Source: an uncultured Succinatimonas sp. (GTDB lineage Bacteria > Pseudomonadota > Gammaproteobacteria > Enterobacterales > Succinivibrionaceae). From it: a DNA stretch of 11,675 bases. Under the pieces are notes generated by a model, which saw nothing but the letters and a program-made list of their open reading frames with translations, searched no databases and was not told the origin of the DNA. Of the stretch, positions 6,259-11,675 are shown piece after piece. The stretch lies in assembly GCA_900552905.1 (NCBI GenBank), contig USBR01000032.1:1-11675 (forward strand), written 5' to 3'. Each line of letters opens with the position of its first letter. Position 1 is the stretch's first letter. The position numbers and the translations under genes are program-made.

Positions 6259-7547
6259 AGCCGCGTTATCGCCATGTCTTATTTGATTTAGATGGCACTA
6301 TTTATGATAGCCTCGAATCTAATACTAGAGCTTTATATGATCTCTTAGAAAAAGAAAAGCCTAATCATGGTGAAAGTGTCGCAAGTCTCTATCGTTTTGC
6401 AGCTACCCCGGCGCGTCAGACCTTAATTACCCTAGGTTTTAGCGATACTGACTTTGAGCGTTTGATTCAAATTTGGTGTGACAATATCATTGTCTATGCC
6501 CACAGTGTCAAGCCTTTTGCCGGCATGATGGCAGTCATTGCTTATCTTAAAGAATTAGGCTGTCATTTGAGCATCATCACCTCGCGCGATCGCAAAAGTG
6601 CCTCTCTTATAGGCGCTATTGCCTCGCCCATGCCGCCTGAATTAACGCCTTATTTTGATATGGCCATCTGTTGCGATGACGTCGAGCATCCTAAGCCGCA
6701 TCCTGATTCCATTTTAGAATATATGCGTAGAACCGGAGCTCAACGTGAGGACATTATCTATATCGGTGATACCTTAGAGGATTATCAATGTGCTAAAGAT
6801 GCCGGGGTTGATTTTGGTTTAGCTATTTGGGGTAGTCATTTACGCTCAGCTCTTAAATGTGCTCATTATTTTGTAAGTCCGTGGGATATAGTCAATGTTC
6901 TAAGCACTAAGCCTTGTCGCAGTGAAATGTGGTTTAATTGGGCGCGTGAAATTCAGGCTATAGGTCAAATCGGTCTTACCTATACTCGTGATAAATTTGA
7001 TAAAGAGCGCTTTGAGCGTCTGCGTGAGATTGCTTTAGAGATCATGCAAGCGCATTTAGACGTACCACAGGAGAAGCTCTTAAAGAGCTTTGTCTTTGAT
7101 GAGCAATATCCGACCCCCAAGCTTGATACGCGTGGGGCTGTCTTTAACGACGAAGGCAAGATTTTAATGGTGAAGGAAAGCCTCAGCGGTAAATGGAATT
7201 TACCTGGAGGCTGGTGCGATGCTGATGAGACCATATTCTCTAATACCGTCAAAGAGGTTTTAGAGGAAGCTGGTATGCAGGTGCATCCTTTAAAACTTAT
7301 CGCCTTAGTGGATAGAAATCGTCACAATCCTCCGCCTATGCCTTATGGCGTGCTTAAGGCCTTTGTTTTATGTCAAATCGGAGCGCAACATTTTGTGGCG
7401 CTTGCCGATGAGACCTCAGATTGCGGCTTCTTTAGCCTCGATGAAATTAAACAATTAGATTTAAGAACCGGAACTACCACCTATGAGCAGTTAAAGCTCT
7501 GCTTTGCCGCTCATGCAAGTCCCAACTGGATACCTATTGTGGAGTAA
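6252..7547 (+). CDS. HAD phosphatase-NUDIX hydrolase fusion protein
   Basis: One uninterrupted 431-residue protein with two enzyme halves. Residues 1 to about 222 form a HAD-family phosphatase of the phosphoglycolate phosphatase/PpaX type: motif I FDLDGT (D12, D14), motif II IITSRD (108-113), motif III Lys148 in HPKPHP, motif IV IGDTLED (D173, D177), with a helical cap between I and II. Residues 226-290 resemble the helical domain that precedes many YjhB/ADP-ribose pyrophosphatase-type NUDIX enzymes (WFNWAREIQAIGQIGLTYT, then FDKERFE). Residues 291-431 are the NUDIX fold. The NUDIX box runs from G320 to M342 and keeps E326, E335, E338, E339 and G341, but the usual Arg is Lys334. Met226 (6927-6929) sits where a stand-alone NUDIX protein would begin, but no good ribosome binding site precedes it. 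AGGAG at 6240-6244 precedes the main ATG. Substrates unknown; a NUDIX reaction releasing a phosphate ester for the HAD half is a reasonable guess. Confidence 0.88.
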   Translation: MLEPRYRHVLFDLDGTIYDSLESNTRALYDLLEKEKPNHGESVASLYRFAATPARQTLITLGFSDTDFERLIQIWCDNIIVYAHSVKPFAGMMAVIAYLKELGCHLSIITSRDRKSASLIGAIASPMPPELTPYFDMAICCDDVEHPKPHPDSILEYMRRTGAQREDIIYIGDTLEDYQCAKDAGVDFGLAIWGSHLRSALKCAHYFVSPWDIVNVLSTKPCRSEMWFNWAREIQAIGQIGLTYTRDKFDKERFERLREIALEIMQAHLDVPQEKLLKSFVFDEQYPTPKLDTRGAVFNDEGKILMVKESLSGKWNLPGGWCDADETIFSNTVKEVLEEAGMQVHPLKLIALVDRNRHNPPPMPYGVLKAFVLCQIGAQHFVALADETSDCGFFSLDEIKQLDLRTGTTTYEQLKLCFAAHASPNWIPIVE

Positions 7548-7550
7548 TAC

Positions 7551-8300
7551 ATGCAATATTTAATTGATCTTCATACTCATACCATTGCCTCTGATCATGC
7601 CTATAGCACTATTATGGAGCTGGTATCTCAGGCTAAAGTTAAGGGTATGTCCTTATTTGCAGTCACCGATCATGGTCCGGATGTTTCCGATGGCCCGCAT
7701 CCGTGGCACTTTAACAATTTAAAGGTAGTCCCGCGTGTAGCTGAGGGCGTCGGTATTTTACGTGGTGTTGAGGCTAATATTACCGCCGATGGAGGTCTTG
7801 ATCTTGAAGATGGCCGTCTGCGCAATTTAGATATCGTATTAGCCGGTTTCCACCCGAATTATCTGCCTACAACTGTAGAAGAGCATACTCGCCTTATGTG
7901 TAAGGTCATTCGCTCAGGTTTAGTCGATATCATCTCCCATCCGGGTGCCGCTCAATATCCTTTAAATTATGAAGAGGTTTTAGTCTGCGCTAAGGAAAAC
8001 AATGTAGCCATCGAGATCAACTCTTCATCCTCAGTCAATACTCGTATGGGTAGTCATGAAAATTGTGTGACCATCGGTAAATTAGTCTCTAAGATCGGCA
8101 ATACCGTGTCTTTAGGCTCAGATGCACATATAGCTTATTTTTTAGGTTGCTTTGAGGAGTCTTTAAAGGTAATTGCTGAATCTGGTGTCCGTGAGGAACA
8201 GATCATCAATAGCTCTCCTTTAAAGGTTTTAGACTTCTTAGAGTCTCGCGGTCATGCCCCGATTCAGGAGCTACGCGATTTCTTTGCCGCTAAAGCTTAA
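7551..8300 (+). CDS. ycdX: PHP-family phosphatase YcdX
   Basis: A 249-residue trinuclear-zinc PHP phosphatase very like E. coli YcdX (245 residues). Likely metal ligands are all present: H8 and H10 (DLHTHT), H16, H41 (TDHG), E74 (GVEAN), H101 (GFHPN), H130 (ISHPG), D191 and H193 (GSDAH). EINSSS (155-160) and LESRGHAPI are also shared with YcdX. E. coli YcdX hydrolyses phosphate esters in vitro; its natural substrate is not firmly settled. The ATG follows the previous stop by 3 nt, with GGAG (7541-7544) overlapping the end of the fusion gene, so it is the last gene of the rcsF-trmO operon. No T-run follows on its own strand. Confidence 0.93.
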   Translation: MQYLIDLHTHTIASDHAYSTIMELVSQAKVKGMSLFAVTDHGPDVSDGPHPWHFNNLKVVPRVAEGVGILRGVEANITADGGLDLEDGRLRNLDIVLAGFHPNYLPTTVEEHTRLMCKVIRSGLVDIISHPGAAQYPLNYEEVLVCAKENNVAIEINSSSSVNTRMGSHENCVTIGKLVSKIGNTVSLGSDAHIAYFLGCFEESLKVIAESGVREEQIINSSPLKVLDFLESRGHAPIQELRDFFAAKA

Positions 8301-8302
8301 TG

Positions 8303-8332
8303 AAAAAAAGCCTTCTTTTTGCAAAGAAGGCT
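8303..8332 (-). terminator. Hairpin between convergent genes, minus-strand terminator
   Basis: AGCCTTCTTT (8309-8318) and AAAGAAGGCT (8323-8332) form a perfect 10-bp stem with a 4-nt loop. The A-tract at 8303-8309 becomes a seven-T run on the minus strand, so this is a standard terminator for the binding-protein gene. On the plus strand the stem is followed by AAACTC, so for ycdX it could at best act as an RNA end-protecting hairpin. Confidence 0.85.
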
Positions 8333-8364
8333 AAACTCTTTATCAAAAGAGGGGCAACTAAATC

Positions 8365-9114
8365 TTATTTATTTGCACCAAACCACTTGGTGTAAATAGC
8401 CTCGTAGGTACCATCAGCCTTGATGGTATCAAAGCCTTTCTTGACTAAATCGATGAGCTCCTGATCGTTTTTGTTCATAACGATACCGTATTGCTCAGAG
8501 GTGATATAGTCAGGCAGTAAGGTTAAATCCTGATTTTTGGTGGTAGCCATATAGTATTCAAGTACCGGACGGTCATTGATCAAGGCTTCACAACCACCTT
8601 TATTGAGTTCTAAGAAAGCCTCAGGGGCAGAATTAAACTGAGTTACGGTAGCATCCTTAACCTGAGTGCTGGCGTACATAGCACCGGAAGTACCGATTTG
8701 ACCGCAAAGTTTACGACCTTCAAGGTCTTTTACATTATTGATCTGGCCTTTAAATTCATTGCGGATGATGATACCTAAACCGGCATCGCAGTAGGCATCA
8801 GAATAAGCGACGCGCTTAGCACGCTCCTCGGTGATGGTAAAGGCAGAGATACCGGCATCTAAGGAACCAGTTAAAATAGCCGGAATTAAACCGTCAAAAG
8901 GCATGGAGTGCATTTCAACGTCAAAGCCTGCAGCCTTACCGATGGCATAGATAAGATCGATATCAAAACCGGTCAGTTGCTTGGTATTCTCATCCATAAA
9001 TTCAAAGGGAGCAAAAGATGGTTCGGTACCAACTCTTACGGTACGCTCGGCAGCTACAGCCTGATAAGCCACGCAGGCGCTAAGGGTGGCGACGACTAGA
9101 GCTTTGAATTTCAT
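8365..9114 (-). CDS. Polar amino-acid ABC transporter binding protein (GlnH-like)
   Basis: A periplasmic solute-binding protein of the family-3 type, 249 residues from the chosen ATG (E. coli GlnH 248), and similar to GlnH throughout: VRVGTEPSFAPFEF (27-39), LTGFDIDLIYAIGK (47-60), ITEERAKRVAYSD (94-106, with R99 for the ligand carboxylate), GTSGA (141-145), D181 in NDRPVLEYY, and the GTYEAIYTKWFG end. The start at 9114 has AGGAG (9120-9124) 5 nt upstream and begins a signal peptide; an ATG at 9177 in frame would add 21 residues that spoil the signal. The signal can be read two ways: signal peptidase I after QAVAA (about residue 22), or a lipobox LSAC with Cys14. Mature Cys109, Cys137 and Cys175 are unusual for GlnH. 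No permease or ATPase gene is adjacent, so it must use a transporter encoded elsewhere. Ligand cannot be told from sequence. Confidence 0.9.
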   Translation of the reverse strand: MKFKALVVATLSACVAYQAVAAERTVRVGTEPSFAPFEFMDENTKQLTGFDIDLIYAIGKAAGFDVEMHSMPFDGLIPAILTGSLDAGISAFTITEERAKRVAYSDAYCDAGLGIIIRNEFKGQINNVKDLEGRKLCGQIGTSGAMYASTQVKDATVTQFNSAPEAFLELNKGGCEALINDRPVLEYYMATTKNQDLTLLPDYITSEQYGIVMNKNDQELIDLVKKGFDTIKADGTYEAIYTKWFGANK

Positions 9115-9148
9115 ATTTTCTCCTAAACATATATAGCTAATGGGCATA

Positions 9149-9177
9149 ATCTTAAAATCAGAGTATTTGTCTAGCAA
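9149..9177 (-). promoter_or_regulatory. Promoter of the binding-protein gene
   Basis: On the minus strand TTGCTA (9172-9177) is followed after 17 nt by TAAGAT (9149-9154). The start would be near 9142, giving a leader of about 28 nt. Its -35 lies inside the half-site array at 9162-9195, so a protein bound there would block or modulate it. Confidence 0.5.
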
Positions 9178-9195
9178 ATACTTTTCGTGTTTGCT
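9162..9195. repeat. Three half-sites of alternating orientation, candidate operator
   Basis: GTATTTG (9163-9169), CAAATAC (9175-9181) and GTGTTTG (9187-9193) start exactly 12 bp apart. Sites 1 and 2 form a perfect inverted repeat (8-bp arms, 9162-9182). Sites 2 and 3 form a second one (9-bp arms with one mismatch, 9173-9195). The array lies between the divergent promoters of the binding protein and the acetyltransferase, over the -35 of the former and just upstream of the -10 of the latter. The motif does not match ArgR, TyrR, TrpR or CRP consensus as I know them. Confidence 0.5.
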
Positions 9196-9196
9196 C

Positions 9197-9202
9197 TATA
9201 AT
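9197..9202 (+). promoter_or_regulatory. -10 box for the acetyltransferase gene
   Basis: A perfect TATAAT on the plus strand, 2 bp after the half-site array. No -35 match is seen at 16-18 nt (GCAAAT at 17 nt), so activation from the array is plausible. It would give a leader of nearly 100 nt before the GTG start. I see no riboswitch fold in that leader. Confidence 0.4.
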
Positions 9203-9305
9203 AGTGCGCGGTAGGGGCTAAAGTACGAAAAAAACGCCCTGATTATGCTTTAGAATGGTGAAAAATACTAAATATTTCATATTTATAGTCATAAGAGAGG
9301 ATTTT

Positions 9306-9860
9306 GTGGAATTAGCACATCAATTTGAACATTTTCTGCGCGATAGGCGTTTATTGAAGATCCATAAGGAACTAGCCTGTGACTTGCGTCGTGATGAGGG
9401 CGTGGAGATTTTTAAGGATTATAGCCTCAGACGAGCACGTAAGGACGATCTTAAAGAAATCGTTACGCTCTATCAGCATATCTTTGGGGTACCGCTTTTA
9501 AGCTTTTTAGATAAGATTTATAAACATTGCTATAGCGAGCTGATTACGGTGGCGGTAGATAATGACGGTAAGCTTGTAGGCTTAGATATGTTTATGTTCC
9601 AGGAAGCTGAACTTGGGGAGAATATTCTCCATGAGCTCTATGTAGGTGTGCTTAAAGAGCATCAGTCGCAGGGATTAGCTACCGCTATGCGCCGTTATTC
9701 AGTTAAGGCCTATGCTCAGGGCGCTAAGCTCTCAGGACTTTCAACCTTAGCGCCTTTTAATGATATTAAAGCTATGCGTACAGCGCAAAGAGCTGGTTAT
9801 GCCATCACTAAAGCCTCAGCTAAACCTCCGGCATATTATCTCTATCAAGGCCTCAAATAA
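9306..9860 (+). CDS. GNAT-family N-acetyltransferase
   Basis: From the GTG at 9306 the product has 184 residues. The start was chosen because AGAGAGG (9294-9300) lies 5 nt upstream. An in-frame ATG at 9255 would add 17 residues but has no ribosome binding site. A GNAT fold covers about residues 40-175: SLRRARKDDLKEIVTLY is the first strand and helix, VGVLKEHQSQGLATAM (113-128) is motif A with the Q-x-x-G-x-A acetyl-CoA loop at 120-125, and PFNDIKAMRTAQRAGY (150-165) is motif B. The 40 residues before it are charged and helical and not recognised. The acceptor is unknown; it could be a protein, amino acid or other amine. It is divergent from the binding protein and convergent with ettA. Confidence 0.8.
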   Translation: MELAHQFEHFLRDRRLLKIHKELACDLRRDEGVEIFKDYSLRRARKDDLKEIVTLYQHIFGVPLLSFLDKIYKHCYSELITVAVDNDGKLVGLDMFMFQEAELGENILHELYVGVLKEHQSQGLATAMRRYSVKAYAQGAKLSGLSTLAPFNDIKAMRTAQRAGYAITKASAKPPAYYLYQGLK

Positions 9861-9884
9861 AAAAGCCGGGGCAATTCCCCGGCT
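9859..9884 (-). terminator. Terminator of ettA between convergent genes
   Basis: AGCCGGGG (9864-9871) pairs with CCCCGGCT (9877-9884) around a 5-nt loop. The A-run at 9859-9864 becomes the T-run on the minus strand, right after the ettA stop. On the plus strand the stem is followed by AAAGAC, so the acetyltransferase transcript lacks a T-run there. Confidence 0.88.
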
Positions 9885-9902
9885 AAAGACACATAAATTA
9901 TT

Positions 9903-11567
9903 TTAGTCAGTGACCTTCTTAAAGCGCAGACGGTGAGGCTTAGCCTCTTCACCTAAATTAGCCTTCTTCCAGGCCTCATATTCAGTATAGTTACCCTCAA
10001 AGAAGCGGACCTTACCCTCATCACCATAATCTAAGATATGGGTAGCGATACGGTCTAAGAACCAACGGTCATGGGAGATAACCATGGCACTGCCAGGGAA
10101 CTCTAAGAGAGCGTTTTCTAAGGCACGCAGAGTTTCAACATCTAAGTCGTTAGTAGGCTCGTCGAGAAGGAGGAAGTTACCACCAACTTGAAGAAGCTTA
10201 GCTAACTGCAGACGGCCACGCTCACCACCTGAGAGATCGCCTACACGCTTTTGCTGATCGGTACCGCGGAAATTGAAGCGGCCAATATAGGCGCGGGACG
10301 GGATCTCATAGCTGCCGACCTTAAGAATGTCAGAGCCTTGGGAAATCTCATCGAAGACGGTATTGTCATTCTTCATCTGATCACGGAACTGCTCGACATA
10401 AGCGGTAACTACAGTATCGCCTAAGCGTACAGTACCACTGTCAGGTTGCTCAATACCGGTAATCATACGGAAGAGAGTAGACTTACCGGCACCGTTAGGA
10501 CCGATAATACCGACGATTGCACCCTTAGGAATGCTAAAGGAGAGATCGTCAATTAAGGTCTGATCGCCATAAGACTTGCATAAATGCTCAACCTCAAGCA
10601 CGGTCTGACCTAAACGCGGCCCCGGCGGAATGTAGAGCTCATTAGTCTCGTTACGGCGCTGATACTCAACTGAAGATAATTCCTCAAAGCGAGACATACG
10701 GGCCTTAGACTTAGCGTGACGACCCTTAGCACCTTGACGGACCCACTCCAACTCACGCTCGATAGAACGGCGACGGGCACTTTCGGTGCTCTCTTCGATC
10801 TTAAGACGCTGATCTTTTTGATCAAGCCAGCTTGAATAGTTACCCTGCCAAGGAATACCCTCACCACGGTCAAGCTCTAAGATCCAACCGGCGACGTTAT
10901 CTAAGAAGTAACGGTCGTGGGTTACAGCAACTACAGTACCTGAATACTGATGGAGGAATTGCTCTAACCAATCGATAGACTCAGCGTCTAAGTGGTTAGT
11001 CGGCTCATCGAGCAACAGCATGTCGGGTTTTTCTAATAATAAACGGCATAAGGCCACGCGACGACGCTCACCACCGGATAAGACCTTAATCTGTCTGTCA
11101 AAAGGCGGTAAACGTAAAGCATCGGCTGCTTTATCGATTTGAACGTCGAGGTTATGACCATCATGAGCCTGAATGATAGCTTCAAGCTTTGCCTGCTCTT
11201 TAGCTAAGGCATCGAAATCAGCATTTTCATCGGCATAGGCAGCATAGACCTCGTCGAGACGGGTTAAGGCATCCTTAACCTCACTGAAGGATTCCTCAAT
11301 AACCTCACGAACGGTCTTTTCCATATCTAAGACCGGTTCCTGCGGCAGATATCCAATCTTAATACCAGGCTGCGGACGGGCTTCGCCTTCATAATCCTTA
11401 TCGACGCCGGCCATAATCTTAATTAGGGTAGATTTACCAGCACCGTTAAGGCCTAAGACACCGATCTTAGCGCCAGGGAAGAAAGAAAGGGAGATATCTT
11501 TGAGAATTTGTTTTTTAGGTGGCACAATCTTGCCAACACGATTCATTGTATAAATGAACTGAGCCAT
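9903..11567 (-). CDS. ettA: Energy-dependent translational throttle protein EttA (ABC-F)
   Basis: An ABC-F ATPase that binds the ribosomal E site and gates the first elongation step according to ATP/ADP level. It has 554 residues (E. coli 555) and no membrane segments. Domain 1 has Walker A GLNGAGKST (39-47), signature LSGGERRR (163-170) and LLLDEPTNHLD (184-194, E188). The arm insertion lies at about 95-140. The P-tIM linker is at about 245-320, rich in Arg and Lys (GAKGRHAKSKARMSRF, 279-294). Domain 2 has GPNGAGKST (356-364), LSGGERGR (445-452) and FLLLDEPTNDLD (465-476, E470). All catalytic residues are intact. GAGGA (11574-11578) lies 6 nt before the ATG. Single gene with its own promoter and terminator. 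Confidence 0.97.
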   Translation of the reverse strand: MAQFIYTMNRVGKIVPPKKQILKDISLSFFPGAKIGVLGLNGAGKSTLIKIMAGVDKDYEGEARPQPGIKIGYLPQEPVLDMEKTVREVIEESFSEVKDALTRLDEVYAAYADENADFDALAKEQAKLEAIIQAHDGHNLDVQIDKAADALRLPPFDRQIKVLSGGERRRVALCRLLLEKPDMLLLDEPTNHLDAESIDWLEQFLHQYSGTVVAVTHDRYFLDNVAGWILELDRGEGIPWQGNYSSWLDQKDQRLKIEESTESARRRSIERELEWVRQGAKGRHAKSKARMSRFEELSSVEYQRRNETNELYIPPGPRLGQTVLEVEHLCKSYGDQTLIDDLSFSIPKGAIVGIIGPNGAGKSTLFRMITGIEQPDSGTVRLGDTVVTAYVEQFRDQMKNDNTVFDEISQGSDILKVGSYEIPSRAYIGRFNFRGTDQQKRVGDLSGGERGRLQLAKLLQVGGNFLLLDEPTNDLDVETLRALENALLEFPGSAMVISHDRWFLDRIATHILDYGDEGKVRFFEGNYTEYEAWKKANLGEEAKPHRLRFKKVTD

Positions 11568-11596
11568 CTGTATTCCTCAAAAGTTAGACTGTGTAG

Positions 11597-11605
11597 ATTG
11601 TATCA
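11597..11605 (-). promoter_or_regulatory. Extended -10 promoter of ettA
   Basis: On the minus strand TGATACAAT forms an extended -10 (TG, one base, TACAAT). No clear -35 is present 16-18 nt upstream. The start would be about 20 nt before the ettA ATG. Confidence 0.5.
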
Positions 11606-11631
11606 GCCTTAGTTAATTAAAGCCGACATTG

Positions 11632-11656
11632 ATCAGTAAAAAAGACTGATTTTTTT
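11632..11656 (+). terminator. Weak plus-strand terminator-like hairpin
   Basis: ATCAGT (11632-11637) pairs with ACTGAT (11645-11650), followed by seven T (11650-11656). It has the form of a plus-strand terminator, but the stem is only 6 bp and no plus-strand gene precedes it in the window. It would stop RNA running antisense through ettA. Confidence 0.35.
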
Positions 11657-11675
11657 GACACTGTTGAAAATCTTT

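Noticed and set aside
9115..9177. Upstream in-frame ATG giving a 270-residue binding protein
   Set aside because: The extra 21 residues precede the signal peptide and span the promoter -10 at 9149-9154; AGGAG supports the start at 9114.
9255..9305. ATG at 9255 as start of the acetyltransferase
   Set aside because: No ribosome binding site precedes it, whereas the in-frame GTG at 9306 has AGAGAGG at 5 nt. A 17-residue extension cannot be fully excluded.
9203..9305. Riboswitch or leader peptide in the leader of the acetyltransferase gene
   Set aside because: Only a weak CTAAAG/CTTTAG pairing is visible, with no conserved aptamer core and no short frame with a ribosome binding site.
3723..9860. 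Repeated word GCTTTAG on coding strands, looked at as a possible DNA uptake motif
   Set aside because: Most occurrences are in frame as an Ala-Leu codon pair (GCT TTA) followed by a G-starting codon, so codon preference explains it. A genome-wide count against a shuffled model would settle it.

Overview
The window looks like chromosomal housekeeping DNA from a gammaproteobacterium. The evidence is a two-domain EttA of 554 residues, a GluRS very close to the E. coli type, an RcsF-like lipoprotein directly followed by trmO (an adjacency also known in enterobacteria), a YcdX-type PHP phosphatase, and tRNA genes with encoded CCA ends. Moderate GC, heavy use of TTA for leucine and the mix of a PTS enzyme I with these genes would fit an anaerobic gut lineage such as Succinivibrionaceae, but that placement is inference. 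I see no insertion sequences, phage genes, CRISPR arrays or broken genes.

Layout. Positions 1-530 hold a minus-strand tRNA operon, Gly(CCC)-Ala(GGC)-Ala(CGC), with a good promoter at 534-561, a trailer of about 170 nt containing a perfect 24-bp palindrome, and a terminator at 61-92. Upstream on the same strand (558-3566) lies a two-gene unit: ptsI (PTS enzyme I, TTG start) followed after 12 nt by a divergent DUF1537/four-carbon acid sugar kinase-like protein that has lost several family motifs. No terminator separates this mRNA from the tRNAs. Divergent from ptsI is gltX (3723-5126), closed by a strong hairpin terminator.

Directly after that terminator comes a tightly packed plus-strand operon (5175-8300): an RcsF-like outer-membrane lipoprotein, trmO (tRNA t6A methyltransferase), a HAD phosphatase-NUDIX fusion protein, and ycdX (PHP phosphatase). 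Genes overlap or are 3 nt apart. The last three are nucleotide or phosphate-ester enzymes. The first ribosome binding site touches the gltX terminator T-run, so how this operon is transcribed is a real question.

The rest holds a polar amino-acid ABC transporter binding protein (GlnH-like, minus, 8365-9114) without its permease or ATPase, a divergent GNAT acetyltransferase (plus, 9306-9860), and ettA (minus, 9903-11567). The region between the binding protein and the acetyltransferase carries three related half-sites of alternating orientation at exact 12-bp steps, a likely operator. Both convergent gene pairs (ycdX/binding protein and GNAT/ettA) are separated by a single hairpin whose T-run serves the minus strand only.

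I did not find a clear new defence or mobile system. The most novel items are the ptsI plus degenerate-kinase pair, the HAD-NUDIX fusion in the rcsF-trmO operon, the short-linker RcsF, and several regulatory arrangements.
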